Notes: generated by a model not told the origin, from the letters alone. 64,000 nucleotides of DNA from Microbacterium telephonicum (GCF_003651225.1 NZ_RCDB01000003.1:786240-850239); one strand, 5' to 3'. Positions 15,484 through 24,490 are shown, counted from the stretch's first letter. Program-made: numbers and translations.

Positions 15484-17991
15484 TCAGAATCCGTTCCCGT
15501 GCACCTGGAACGGCGCCGAGATCCCGGTGCTCGCGGTCGCCGCGGCGAGCGCGAGCGACGGCTCGAGGCCGCGGGCGAGCTCGGCGTGCACGGCTCCCAG
15601 CAGCTCGCACGCGTCGTCGTCGGCGACCACGACCGGCGCGGCGATCACCGCGCCCGCACCGGCGTGCAGCCAGGCGCGCGTCATGCCGACCGCCTCCTCA
15701 CCCCACCGCACCGACGATCGTCCCGCCTCGCACGCCGACAGCACGACCGTGCGCGGCAGCCGCGGCATCCGGTCGATGTCGTAGCCGAAGAGCACCCCGT
15801 CGGCCAGCTGCAGACCGGAGAAGATCGGGTTGTCGACCGCATGCCGTCCGTGCGCGGCCACGTGGAGCACGTCGGCGGATGCCGCGGCCTCCGACACGGC
15901 GGCGACCGTCGCGTCGGCACCGCTCAGGAGGGTGGGATCCGTCCAGGCCGCCGCCCCGACCGCCGCCTCCTCCCGGCCGCGCGGCACCCGCGGACCGACG
16001 GCGAAGACGACGCGCTCGGCGCCCGGCGCCGCGGCAGGCCGCGCCTCGCGCGCGTGCACCCAACGCGAGACGGATCCCGCCAGCGTGAACGCCCGTCCGC
16101 GCAATGCCGGCAGCATCGCCCACGGCATGCCGGCGAGCACACCGGGGGCGGTGAGCACGATCCGTCGCGCGTCGACGCCGCGCAGCGGCTCGTCCAGCAG
16201 CATCCGCGACAGCCGCTCCACACGTCCGGCGAGCGAGCGCGCGACGACGTCGACCATCGGTCCGGTGCGCACCATCGCCGACATGTCGAGGTCGGAGCGC
16301 AGCCCCGCGAAGGCGGCGCGGACATCGGACCATCCCGGTAGCGGCACGACACGCGCCTCGGTGGTCGTGACGACCAGGCACGTCAGTCCCTGCGGGCTGA
16401 AGACGAACGACACGATCGCGATGTCGTCATCTAGCGCCGCGACCGCGGCGTCCAGAGCGACGCGTTGCTCGACGTCGGCGACGCCCGTCGTTGTCCACTG
16501 ACGATGCCGCAGGGTGTCGGCGAGCTCGATCGCCCGCGGATCCGAGGCCCAGTCGGCGCTGGCGAGGTCGGCGCGCAGCGCGCGCAGCTCACCGAGCTCG
16601 GCGGCCTGCTGCGGGTCGCTGGGCGGCCGCAGCGGCAGCACCTGGATACTGAGATGCCGCGCGCGCTCAGACCAGTCGAACACCGACTCGGGCTGCGCCG
16701 TGCGCACCGCGGCGCCGAGGCCCGACAGCACGAGCCCCATCCCGTACATCGACAGCGACGTCTGCAGGTCGAGGCTTCCGAAAGAGGAGCGCCAGGCCGA
16801 CAGCTCGTCGAGCCCCGCCGCGGCCTCGGCCTGCACACTGCGGTCCCGGCGGGCTCGTGCCGACCGCTCCGCACGCACCTCGGCGGCAAGCAGCCGCACC
16901 TCCAGCGGGGCCGATGCGGGCAGCGCCGGCATCCGGCCTCCGGCGTGGCCGTGCCGCGCCCGCCAGAGCTCGAGCGACAGCCGCAGCGCCGTCGCCTCGC
17001 CCGCGAGCCCCGCCGCGGCGAGGCGGCGCGCGACCGGCGCCACTTCACGCGTGTCGACCGGGCGCTCGGGCACGACCTTCCCGACCCGGTCGATCGCGCC
17101 GGCAGCGAGCCGCGCCCGCAAGCGGATGCCGTCGGCCCGCGCAGCCCACGACTGCGATCCGAGCGCCGTGAAGCGCCGCGACGCGCTGCCGGCCGCCTTC
17201 GCGGCGGCGACCGGATCGTGGCGCAGCAGCGACCGGGCGAGCTGCAGCTCGGCTTCCGCGCGCGCCTGCGGCATCCCGTTCGCCCCGAACGTGCGCGCCG
17301 CGCGCTGCAGCAGCGTCTCGGCCTCCGCTGTCAGACCGGCGTCGCGCAGCGCTTCGGCCATGTCGACGTCGCCGATCGCCGCGCTCGCATCCGACGTCTC
17401 CCCGGCGAGCGTGCGGGCGTCGCCCATCTCGCGCATCGCGCGCACGAGGTCGCCGGCCAGCAGGGCGACGTAACCGAGGTTGTGCTGTGCTTCGGCGACG
17501 TCGACCGGTTCCCCGTGTCGGCGGTAGACGTCGCGCGCCTGCTCGAGGTCGGCCGTCGCGGCCGACAGGTCGCGCAGCTGCATGCCGACGAGGCTGCGGT
17601 TCATCCGCAGGTTCGCCGCCGCCATCGGGTCGTCCTCGAGCGCATCGATCCCGCGCCCCAGCCACAGCGCGGCCTCGTCGAGTCGCCCCTGGTACAGCAG
17701 GGTCGCGCCGAGCTGACCGGCCAGCACCCCCGACGTGTGCGCGCTGATCCCCGGCAGCGCCAGTGTGTCGCGCACGAGCTGCTCGCCCTCGTCCTGCGCG
17801 CCGGTCTGGGCCATCACGTACGCCGTCGTGCCGGCGATGCGGGCGCGGAGGTCGACGTCGGGCGCCGCCGCAGCGGCATCGGCGAGCAGGCGTCGCGCCT
17901 CGTCGAAGCGACGCTGATCGGTCAGCTCACGCGCACGCGCGTAGAGATCGAGCGCACGCGCAGCAGGATCGGTGGTGAGGGCCACCTTCAC
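15484..17991 (-). CDS. TPR-CHAT caspase-like protease
   Basis: 835 aa, cytoplasmic (no signal or membrane segment). Residues about 1-450 are helical repeats of TPR type, for example ARELTDQRRFDEARRLLADA, RLDEAALWLGRGIDALEDD and VAEAQHNLGYVALLAGDL. The C-terminal 300 residues are a CHAT domain with the catalytic dyad His714 (HVAAHG) and Cys754 (LSACEAG), 40 residues apart. CHAT proteases are caspase/separase relatives that usually cut one or few partner proteins. The GTG at 17991 is preferred, 38 nt after the subtilase stop, and this is the last gene of the sigma-unknown-subtilase-CHAT operon. The target is unknown; the subtilase or the 156-aa protein are the obvious candidates. Confidence 0.9.
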   Translation of the reverse strand: MKVALTTDPAARALDLYARARELTDQRRFDEARRLLADAAAAAPDVDLRARIAGTTAYVMAQTGAQDEGEQLVRDTLALPGISAHTSGVLAGQLGATLLYQGRLDEAALWLGRGIDALEDDPMAAANLRMNRSLVGMQLRDLSAATADLEQARDVYRRHGEPVDVAEAQHNLGYVALLAGDLVRAMREMGDARTLAGETSDASAAIGDVDMAEALRDAGLTAEAETLLQRAARTFGANGMPQARAEAELQLARSLLRHDPVAAAKAAGSASRRFTALGSQSWAARADGIRLRARLAAGAIDRVGKVVPERPVDTREVAPVARRLAAAGLAGEATALRLSLELWRARHGHAGGRMPALPASAPLEVRLLAAEVRAERSARARRDRSVQAEAAAGLDELSAWRSSFGSLDLQTSLSMYGMGLVLSGLGAAVRTAQPESVFDWSERARHLSIQVLPLRPPSDPQQAAELGELRALRADLASADWASDPRAIELADTLRHRQWTTTGVADVEQRVALDAAVAALDDDIAIVSFVFSPQGLTCLVVTTTEARVVPLPGWSDVRAAFAGLRSDLDMSAMVRTGPMVDVVARSLAGRVERLSRMLLDEPLRGVDARRIVLTAPGVLAGMPWAMLPALRGRAFTLAGSVSRWVHAREARPAAAPGAERVVFAVGPRVPRGREEAAVGAAAWTDPTLLSGADATVAAVSEAAASADVLHVAAHGRHAVDNPIFSGLQLADGVLFGYDIDRMPRLPRTVVLSACEAGRSSVRWGEEAVGMTRAWLHAGAGAVIAAPVVVADDDACELLGAVHAELARGLEPSLALAAATASTGISAPFQVHGNGF

Positions 17992-18029
17992 AGCATGCCG
18001 TGTCGCGTACCCTCACCGCGATTCCTCGG

Positions 18030-19706
18030 TCAGTCGTCGTCGCCGAGCACCCCGTCGAGCGCGTCGAGCGCATCCGACACGGCGGCCCCCGCATCCGGAC
18101 CCTCCGACGGACGCAGCCGGGCGGCGACCCGTCCGGCGACCAGCGGCGCGGCGAACGACGTGCCGCTCCACACGGCGAACCCGCCACGGAAATCCTCCGG
18201 CGCGATCGTCAGGCGCCGCCGCGCGTACTCGTCGTCACGCGCCGACGCCTGCAGCCCACCGACGAAGTCGGGAAGGATGCTGACCACCCCGGCGCCGGGC
18301 GCGTAGGTGCGCACCCACGGCCCCACGTTCGAGAACAGTGCCGTGGAGCGCCGATCGGGGTTGAGCGCGCCGACCGAGAGGTGCGGCGCCCCGCCGTCGG
18401 ACGGGAGCCCGTTGTCCGAACCCGGCCACGGCCACAGCGATGCGGGGAAGGTCGGACGGTCGACAGCGTCGTTGCCCGCCGACACCACGACGGTCGTGCC
18501 GAGGCTGCGCATCGTGGCGAGGAGGTCGAAGAGGTCTTGCGAATACAGGCCGTCCTGCGGGGTCTCGTGGTAGTAGCCGAGCGACATGTTGACGACGTCG
18601 ACGGGCCGCCCGTCCGCTCCGCCGCTGTCGACCCAGCGCTGCATGAGCACGCCGAGGTCTTCGACCACCTGCAGGAGGTTCGACTCCTCGACCACCCCGA
18701 GCGCGTCGGCGACGCGGATCGCGAGCAGGTCGGCATCCGGCGCCGCCTGGCGGACGATCCCCGCGATGAACGTGCCGTGCCCCGCCACCGGATCGATCTC
18801 GCCGTCGAGCGGCCCGTACATGTCGGGGTAGACCTCGGGGTTCGCCTGATCGTGGAAGCCGACGTGGCGGCCGTCGATCGTCACGTCGCGGTCGACGACG
18901 TCGTCCGGCAGCCACGAGTGTGTTCCCGCTCCGGTGTCGAGGATGGCGACGACGGGGCGCCGACGACCGGCCGCAGGCTCGGAGCGCACCGGCCCGGGGC
19001 CGATCCACGCGACCGGCTGCCTGCCGCCCGAGCCCGCTTCCGCGTACTCGCCGACCGGGTTGGTGCGACCGTACGGGTTCGTGCGACCGTACGGGTTCGT
19101 GCGGCCGTAGGGGTTCGTCCGACCGTACGGATTGGTGCGACCGTACGGGTTGGCCTCCGTGAACGGATTGATCCCGATGGGATCGACGGTCAGCACGTGG
19201 TCGAGGCCGACGCGGTCGAGCCCCGCCTTCTTCAGCGCTTCGCCCGCGGCGACGCCGTCGAGGCGGGCGTCGGGACCGAGCACCTCGCGCCGCAGGCGCT
19301 GCAGCACGCGCCACGCGTCGGGAAGCGACGGCGAGACGCGCTCTTTGTCGTCGGGCGCGGTCAGACGCACGCGCACGACGACCGGCGCGCCCGGCAGTCG
19401 GGGTTCCGGGCGCTCTCCGTCACGCAGCTCGGTGCCGTCCAGGCGCTCCCGCACCGCGCCCCATCCGAAGGCCTCCGCAGCGGCGCGCACGCGGTCGAAG
19501 TTGCCCTCGACGAGGCTGCCGTCCTCGCCGCCGCCGATCAGCAGCCGGTCGGGCACGTAGACGGTCGGGAACGCGGGGATACCGTCCAGCGGCTCGGTTC
19601 CCGTGTCGAGCACGACGGCACGGGTCACCGACCCCCGAGCGCGGTCGCGCCACGTCCAGCCCTTCGGCTGCGGGTCGGCGGGGTTCGCGGCGTCTTCAAC
19701 GGGCAT
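18030..19706 (-). CDS. Cytoplasmic subtilisin-like (S8) protease with NPYGRT repeat linker
   Basis: 558 aa. Residues 1-180 form an N-terminal domain unlike a normal subtilase propeptide. Residues about 185-216 are five tandem NPYGRT hexapeptides plus NP, encoded by 18-nt repeats. The S8 domain follows, with catalytic Asp257 (AILDTGAG), His310 (AGHGTF) and Ser517 (GTSFAAP), and the oxyanion Asn in VSAGND. No signal peptide or membrane helix is present, so it should act inside the cell unless exported by an unrecognised route. The ATG has a good GGAGG 5 nt upstream. It lies in an operon between a 156-aa protein and the CHAT protease. The repeat linker could be a self-cleavage site or a docking tether; both are inference. 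Confidence 0.92.
   Translation of the reverse strand: MPVEDAANPADPQPKGWTWRDRARGSVTRAVVLDTGTEPLDGIPAFPTVYVPDRLLIGGGEDGSLVEGNFDRVRAAAEAFGWGAVRERLDGTELRDGERPEPRLPGAPVVVRVRLTAPDDKERVSPSLPDAWRVLQRLRREVLGPDARLDGVAAGEALKKAGLDRVGLDHVLTVDPIGINPFTEANPYGRTNPYGRTNPYGRTNPYGRTNPYGRTNPVGEYAEAGSGGRQPVAWIGPGPVRSEPAAGRRRPVVAILDTGAGTHSWLPDDVVDRDVTIDGRHVGFHDQANPEVYPDMYGPLDGEIDPVAGHGTFIAGIVRQAAPDADLLAIRVADALGVVEESNLLQVVEDLGVLMQRWVDSGGADGRPVDVVNMSLGYYHETPQDGLYSQDLFDLLATMRSLGTTVVVSAGNDAVDRPTFPASLWPWPGSDNGLPSDGGAPHLSVGALNPDRRSTALFSNVGPWVRTYAPGAGVVSILPDFVGGLQASARDDEYARRRLTIAPEDFRGGFAVWSGTSFAAPLVAGRVAARLRPSEGPDAGAAVSDALDALDGVLGDDD
19056..19152 (-). repeat. In-gene tandem repeat encoding (NPYGRT)5
   Basis: Five copies of an 18-nt unit, with third-base differences between units (for example ACGGGTT against AGGGGTT). 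They encode NPYGRT each time, so the protein sequence seems under selection and the array is not a recent slippage product. Confidence 0.8.
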
Positions 19707-19759
19707 GGATCCTCCAGGGCTCGGCGGTGAGGGCAGGGATCAGAGTTTCGAAGAAGGGG

Positions 19760-20230
19760 TCAGAGCTCGAAGCGGGGAGTCAGCAGCTCGGCGCCGCGCC
19801 CGGAGTCGTCGGCCGCGAGAGCGAACCGCAGCCGCACCACGCCGGACCCGACATCCTCGAACGCGAATCGCCCCTCGACGACCGGCGCGGTCTGTGCGAC
19901 GTCCCCCGTGATCAGCTGTGCGTCGGTCGCCTCGCCGTCGACCCATCCGTCGAGGCGTCGTCGGCCGTCGGAGTCGGCGGTCACATGCACGAGCACGCTC
20001 GTCGTCCCGTCGCCGAACTGCAGGGTGAGCATGTCGGCGTCGCCGCGCACCGCCGCGACGGCGTCGCTGTCGACGAGGGCGAGCAGGGCGTACTCCCGGT
20101 CGAGATCGGCGGCGGCGACGGCGACGATCACGTCGGTCGCGAGCCCCGCGGGGACGGGATCGGCGGCGGCGTACATGTCGCGCAGACCCGTCCACAGTGC
20201 GTCATCGGTGAAGGCGGCGTCAGAGGTCAT
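19760..20230 (-). CDS. 156-aa unknown protein of the sigma-subtilase-CHAT operon
   Basis: I do not recognise a named family. The protein is acidic and soluble, with no zinc-binding HxxxCxxC motif and no membrane helix, so it is not a classical ZAS/RskA anti-sigma factor. The N-terminal part (TDDALWTGLRDMYAAADPVPAGLATDVI) resembles the short helical segment at the start of cytoplasmic proteins found beside such sigma genes. The rest is predicted strands (MLTLQFGDGTTSVLVHVTAD, GVVRLRFALAAD), perhaps a small beta-sandwich. Its ATG overlaps the sigma gene by 11 nt with AAGGGAG upstream, so both are made together. A role as sigma-factor partner or protease substrate is inference from position. Confidence 0.75.
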   Translation of the reverse strand: MTSDAAFTDDALWTGLRDMYAAADPVPAGLATDVIVAVAAADLDREYALLALVDSDAVAAVRGDADMLTLQFGDGTTSVLVHVTADSDGRRRLDGWVDGEATDAQLITGDVAQTAPVVEGRFAFEDVGSGVVRLRFALAADDSGRGAELLTPRFEL

Positions 20231-20870
20231 GAGGATCTCCCTTCCCGTCGGCGGCCGCTTCTCCGGGGGCGAGTGCGGTCCGCAGCTTGCCGAGGCAACG
20301 CTGCCTCGTGGGTCCGATCGACCCCACCGGCATGGCGAGGTCCTGGGCGATGCGCGCGTAGTCGGGGCGCTCCTCGAACGCGACGATCCGCAGCAGGCGG
20401 CGGCAACGCTCCTCGAGGGACGCGACGGCGCTCCACAGCCGCTCGTCGCGGAGACGCAGCTGCGCGGCATCCTCCGCGGAGTCGGCCAGCGGAAGGCGCG
20501 GCTCGAGGTCGGCGTCCTCCACGGGATGCTGACGCTGCTGCGCGCGTCCGACGCGCCACGCCTCGCGCCGGGCGGTCGTGGTCAGCCAGCCGGCGACGGC
20601 GCGCGGCTCGTGGATGTCGCCGGCCCGGCGCACGAGGGTGAGCCAGGTCGACTGCACGACGTCTTCGGCCAGCATCCGCTCGAGCCCGTAGGCGCGCACG
20701 ACGTGCCACAGCACGGGTGTCATCAGGCGCACGAGGTCGTCCATGGCGCGCGGGTCGCCGCCGCGCCAGCGCGCGAAGCTCTCGGACGCCCGCTCCCAGA
20801 CGCCGGGCGCGGACGTCGGCCCCACGTCGCCGGGGGCTTGGTCGGCGGACGTGGGGTCGATGTCGCTCAT
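20220..20870 (-). CDS. ECF-type RNA polymerase sigma factor
   Basis: 216 aa. A low-complexity acidic N-terminus precedes region sigma-2 at about 35-100 (LTMAxP-like segment LMTPVLWHVVRAYGLERMLAEDVVQSTW, with the DVVQSTW core). A linker and region sigma-4 at about 148-205 follow (LWSAVASLEERCRRLLRIVAF; HTH with ARIAQDLAMPVGSIGPTRQR). No sigma-3, so ECF. First gene of the operon. The start is uncertain: ATG at 20870 or at 20879, neither with a strong ribosome-binding site. No membrane anti-sigma gene is nearby, which suggests control by the operon's own proteins. Confidence 0.9.
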   Translation of the reverse strand: MSDIDPTSADQAPGDVGPTSAPGVWERASESFARWRGGDPRAMDDLVRLMTPVLWHVVRAYGLERMLAEDVVQSTWLTLVRRAGDIHEPRAVAGWLTTTARREAWRVGRAQQRQHPVEDADLEPRLPLADSAEDAAQLRLRDERLWSAVASLEERCRRLLRIVAFEERPDYARIAQDLAMPVGSIGPTRQRCLGKLRTALAPGEAAADGKGDPHDL

Positions 20871-20976
20871 AGCGCCCATTCTGGCCACATCTGAAGGAGC
20901 GCGGCCAGGCGCGGCGTGATACATCGCGCGGTGTTGAATTCCGGCAACCGCGTCGCGGGCGTGTTCGCGCCCGATC

Positions 20977-20982
20977 TAGACT
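20977..20982 (+). promoter_or_regulatory. -10 box TAGACT of leaderless amidotransferase gene
   Basis: TAGACT ends 6 nt before the ATG at 20989; no ribosome-binding site is visible. Confidence 0.45.
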
Positions 20983-20988
20983 CGGCGC

Positions 20989-21714
20989 ATGGCCCCGCTC
21001 GTGTACCTCTGCGTGCGCCCGCAGCAGGATGCCGCGCACGCGGAGTACGCATCGTTCCGCGATGCGATGCGCCTCGACGAGACGGGCCTGGAGCGGTGGG
21101 ACCTCGTGCGCGACGCGCTGCCGGACGACGCGTTCACGCGCTGGCGCGGCTTCGTCGTCGGGGGCAGCCCGTACAACGTCACCGACCCCGAGTCGACCAA
21201 GACCGACGCGCAGCGCCGCCTCGAACACGCTCTCGCCGCGATCGCCCGCGCCGCCGCCGAGGGACGCACGGCGGCGCTGTTCACCTGCTACGGCATCGGC
21301 GTCGCGACCCGCACCCTGGGCGGCGAGGTGACCCGCGGGTACCCCGAGGACACCGGTCCGACCGCGGTGACGGTGACCGCCGACGGCTCCCGCGACCCGC
21401 TGTTCGGCTCATTGGCCGATGCGTTCACCGCGCTCACCGCGCACAAGGAGGGCACGCAGCGGCTCCCGGAGGGCGCGGTGCTGCTGGCCGGCAACGACGC
21501 GTGCCCCGTGCAGGCGTACCGCGTCGGCGATCGCCTCTACGCGACCCAGTTCCACCCCGAGCCGACCGGCACCGCGTTCACCGAGCGGATGGCGATCTAC
21601 CGCGACGACGGCTACTTCGACGCGCGCGACTACGACCGCATCGCCTCCCGCGTGCTGGCGGCCTCGCTCACCGAGCCGCCCCGCATCCTGCGCGCGTTCG
21701 CCCGCGCGTTCTGA
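20989..21714 (+). CDS. Class I glutamine amidotransferase-like protein
   Basis: 241 aa, the stand-alone GATase1 type related to the GMP synthase glutaminase domain. Nucleophile Cys is in LFTCYGIGV and the catalytic His-Glu pair is in ATQFHPEPT; RGFVVGGSPYNVTD gives the oxyanion strand-turn. Such proteins hydrolyse glutamine or gamma-glutamyl compounds, but no synthase partner is nearby. It is divergent from the sigma operon with a short spacer and appears leaderless. A bidirectional terminator hairpin follows directly. Confidence 0.85.
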   Translation: MAPLVYLCVRPQQDAAHAEYASFRDAMRLDETGLERWDLVRDALPDDAFTRWRGFVVGGSPYNVTDPESTKTDAQRRLEHALAAIARAAAEGRTAALFTCYGIGVATRTLGGEVTRGYPEDTGPTAVTVTADGSRDPLFGSLADAFTALTAHKEGTQRLPEGAVLLAGNDACPVQAYRVGDRLYATQFHPEPTGTAFTERMAIYRDDGYFDARDYDRIASRVLAASLTEPPRILRAFARAF

Positions 21715-21719
21715 CGACG

Positions 21720-21755
21720 CCGCTCCGACGCCGGCGCATTCGGCGGCCGGAGCGG
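21720..21755. terminator. Bidirectional terminator-like hairpin
   Basis: Outer arms CCGCTCCG (21720-21727) and CGGAGCGG (21748-21755) plus inner arms CGCCG (21729-21733) and CGGCG (21741-21745) form a two-part stem between the convergent amidotransferase and TspO-like genes. Confidence 0.55.
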
Positions 21756-21758
21756 GAC

Positions 21759-22592
21759 TCACACTCCTTCGCGCCGGCGTCGCAGACCCGTGACGACGAA
21801 GGGCGCGGCCAGCACGACGACCGCCGCGGCGAACGCCGCGATCGCGACCGCCGGCGCCTGCGGCTCCCCCGTCAGGCGCGCCACGCCGATCCACACGAGC
21901 CCCCAGGCCATCGCGAGCGGGGGCGCGATGCGCTGGCCGCGAGTGCCGACGGCGACCAGGATGCCGGTGACGGCGACGACCGCGAGCACCGCCACGCCCC
22001 AGGCGGCCTGAGCGCCCGCATCCATCGGCGGGGCGACCTCGGCGGCCAGCCACGCCGTGACGTTCGCGACCGTCGCGAGGGTCACCCACCCGAGATGCAA
22101 GCCGACCGTGCCGTCCAACAACAGCCGGTCGGTGAAGCTCTCGGTGCGGAACACGGTGAGCACCCGCACCGTGAGACCGAGCGCCGCCAGCAGCACGACG
22201 ATCGCGACCACCGTGAGCGGCAGCGTCGTGAACTGTGCGGCCAGCAGCCAGCCGCCGTTGAGCACGGCCGTCAGCGCGACCCACCAGCCCGCGCGGCGCT
22301 GCCGCGTGCGCGCGCGCTGCGAGGGCAGCGCCTGCCAGATCGCGTACGCGATCATGAGCAGGTAGATGAGGCTCCAGATGGAGAACGCGGGCCGACCGGG
22401 TGCGAGCACGGTCGCATCGGCGTCGAGCGCCCCGCCCTGCAGGTCGCGCACGTTCGTGCCGCCGAGCAGCCCCGTCCCCACCATCGCGGCGATGATCATG
22501 AACACGACGGCGCTGATCACGACGATCTGCCGCAGCAGGTCGCCGCCGGTCGCCGTCGTGGTCATCGGGGCGCGCGGGGTCGTGGTGGACAT
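21759..22592 (-). CDS. TspO/MBR-like tryptophan-rich membrane protein
   Basis: 277 aa, about eight hydrophobic segments. The motifs RPAFSIWSLIYLLMIAYAIWQ and LDGTVGLHLGWVTLATVANVTAW match the extended TspO-like (tryptophan-rich sensory protein) family, which is longer than the five-helix TspO. The ATG lies 4 nt downstream of the treZ stop on the same strand, so it may be the last gene of the tre operon. There is no established link between this family and trehalose; a stress-related role would be inference. Confidence 0.78.
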   Translation of the reverse strand: MSTTTPRAPMTTTATGGDLLRQIVVISAVVFMIIAAMVGTGLLGGTNVRDLQGGALDADATVLAPGRPAFSIWSLIYLLMIAYAIWQALPSQRARTRQRRAGWWVALTAVLNGGWLLAAQFTTLPLTVVAIVVLLAALGLTVRVLTVFRTESFTDRLLLDGTVGLHLGWVTLATVANVTAWLAAEVAPPMDAGAQAAWGVAVLAVVAVTGILVAVGTRGQRIAPPLAMAWGLVWIGVARLTGEPQAPAVAIAAFAAAVVVLAAPFVVTGLRRRREGV

Positions 22593-22596
22593 GGCG

Positions 22597-24381
22597 TCAC
22601 GGTAGCCGCGCAGGCGCGTCGGCGTCAGCCCCCTTGACCGCGACGGATCGGATGCTAGGACCGACGACGATCGCGGCGTCGGCGGCGATCACGTGCACCC
22701 CGGATGCCGCGGGCACCTCGGGCGGCGCCGTCGACAGCCAGACCTCCTCGCCGGAGAGCGCGGGCACCTCCCACGGCTGCGTCGACAGGTTCACGAGTAC
22801 GCGGGCGTCGCCCCGCCCGAGCGTGTAGCGCAGACCTCCCGGGCCTTCCTCGACGGTGCCGCTCGGCCACGCCGGGTCGGTCAGCTGCGGTCGAGCGCGG
22901 CGCAGCGCCGCCAGGCGCCGGTAGAGGGCGAGCAGCTCGCCGTGGGCGCCGGCATCCGCCTCGGCCCAGTCCAGGCGCGAGCGCTCGAACGTCTGCGGAT
23001 CGTTCGGCGACGGTACGAGCGACTCGTCCCAGCCCATCTGCGCGAATTCGCGCTTGCGGCCGGCGTCGGTCGCGGCGGCGAGTTCGGGTTCGGGATGCGA
23101 GGTGAAGAACTGCCAGGGGGTGTTCGCGCCCCACTCCTCTCCCATGAACAGCATCGGCGTGCCGGGCGCGGTGAGGGTGAGCACCGCGGCGACCGCGAGA
23201 CGCGCGGGTGAGAGCATCTGCGACAGCCGATCGCCGGCGGCCCGGTTGCCGATCTGGTCGTGATCCTGCGCGAAGGTCACCAGGTGCCAGGTCGCTGCGG
23301 CATCCGGGATCGTCGTGCCGTGGTCGCGACCGCGGAACGACGAGAAGGTGCCGTCGTGGTAGAAACCGCGCGTCCAGGTCTTCACGAGCGCCTGCGGGTC
23401 GGCGAAGTCGGCGTAGTAGCCGCTCGTCTCCCCGGTGAGGGCGACGTGGACGGCATGGTGCCAGTCGTCCGACCACTGCGCCGCGAGCCCGTAGCCGCCG
23501 GCCTCGCGCGGCAGGAACATCACGGGGTCGTTGAGGTCGCTTTCGGCGATGAGGGTGAGCGGCCTGCCCTGGTGCGCGCTGAGGGCGTCGGCCGTCTCGG
23601 CGAGCTGCTGCAGGATGTGCACCGGCTGCTCCGCCGACTCGTGCAGGGCATGCACGGCGTCGAGCCGCAGCCCGTCGACGTGGAAGTCGACCAGCCACTG
23701 TCGGGCGTTGTCGAGGATGTAGGCGCGCACCTCCGGTTCGTCGAGGTTCACGCTCGACCCCCACGTGTTCGAGTGCCCCTCGCGCAGGTACGGACCGAAC
23801 TCGGGCAGGTAGTTGCCGCTCGGCCCGAGGTGGTTGTAGACGACGTCCTGGATGACAGCGAGCCCTGCCGCGTGGGCGGCGTCGACGAAGCGCTGGTAGG
23901 CGGCAGGGCCGCCGTAGTCCTCCTGCACGGTGTACCAGAGCACGCCGTCGTAGCCCCAGTTGTGGGTGCCGTTGAAGCCGTTCACCGGCAGCAGCTCGAT
24001 GTGGCTGACCCCGAGCGCGACGAGGTGGTCGAGCTTGCCGGCCGCGGCGTCGAGGGTCCCCTCCGGCGTGAACGTGCCGATGTGCAGTTCGTACACGAGA
24101 CCGCCGGCGAGCTGGCGTCCGGTCCAGCCCGCGTCGGTCCAGGCGAAGTCCGCCGGATCGAACCACGCGGATGCCGCATGCACGCCGTCCGGCTGGCGCC
24201 GCGAGCGCGGATCGGGGCGCAGGTCGTCGGCGTCGCCGAGCACGAACCCGTACCGGTCGCCCGGGGCGAGCGCCGCATCCGCGTGCCAGCGCCCACCCGC
24301 ATCCGCCGTCATCTCGACGTCGCCCTGTCCGGGGCGGCGCAGCCGCACCCGCGCCGCCCGCGGCGCCCACACCTCGATCAT
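22597..24381 (-). CDS. treZ: Malto-oligosyltrehalose trehalohydrolase
   Basis: 594 aa GH13 enzyme that releases trehalose from maltooligosyltrehalose, the last step of the TreX-TreY-TreZ route from glycogen. An N-terminal carbohydrate-binding sandwich ([17 protein letters not shown]) precedes the barrel. Catalytic residues are Asp in [10 protein letters not shown], Glu in LIAESDLND and the His-Asp in [10 protein letters not shown], the DH/ND variations typical for TreZ. The length fits the family. It follows treY on the same strand; the 109-nt gap holds a palindromic element. Confidence 0.95.
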   Translation of the reverse strand: MIEVWAPRAARVRLRRPGQGDVEMTADAGGRWHADAALAPGDRYGFVLGDADDLRPDPRSRRQPDGVHAASAWFDPADFAWTDAGWTGRQLAGGLVYELHIGTFTPEGTLDAAAGKLDHLVALGVSHIELLPVNGFNGTHNWGYDGVLWYTVQEDYGGPAAYQRFVDAAHAAGLAVIQDVVYNHLGPSGNYLPEFGPYLREGHSNTWGSSVNLDEPEVRAYILDNARQWLVDFHVDGLRLDAVHALHESAEQPVHILQQLAETADALSAHQGRPLTLIAESDLNDPVMFLPREAGGYGLAAQWSDDWHHAVHVALTGETSGYYADFADPQALVKTWTRGFYHDGTFSSFRGRDHGTTIPDAAATWHLVTFAQDHDQIGNRAAGDRLSQMLSPARLAVAAVLTLTAPGTPMLFMGEEWGANTPWQFFTSHPEPELAAATDAGRKREFAQMGWDESLVPSPNDPQTFERSRLDWAEADAGAHGELLALYRRLAALRRARPQLTDPAWPSGTVEEGPGGLRYTLGRGDARVLVNLSTQPWEVPALSGEEVWLSTAPPEVPAASGVHVIAADAAIVVGPSIRSVAVKGADADAPARLP

Positions 24382-24419
24382 CCGGCCTCCTCCGTCACTG
24401 TGGGTCCGTCACTGCGCCG

Positions 24420-24485
24420 TGAGACCTCATCGGACGGACGAGACCGCGGTGGAACCCCACGGTCTCGGCATGCAGATGAGGTTTC
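24420..24485. repeat. Palindromic element D between treY and treZ
   Basis: Outer arms TGAGACCTCATC (24420-24431) and GATGAGGTTTCG (24475-24486, two mismatches) enclose an inner perfect pair CGAGACCG (24439-24446) and CGGTCTCG (24460-24467). The right end read on the minus strand, GCGAAACCTCATC, resembles the end of element C (GCGAGAAACCACTCC). It ends 5 nt before the treY stop. Confidence 0.6.
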
Positions 24486-24490
24486 GCGGA

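Noticed and set aside
19056..19152. Tandem 18-nt repeats considered as CRISPR or minisatellite
   Set aside because: The units are contiguous without spacers and encode a constant hexapeptide inside a gene.
20871..20988. GGAATT upstream of the sigma gene as an autoregulated ECF promoter
   Set aside because: There is a possible -35 GGAATT, but no convincing matching -10 at the right distance and no second copy in the window to support a motif.
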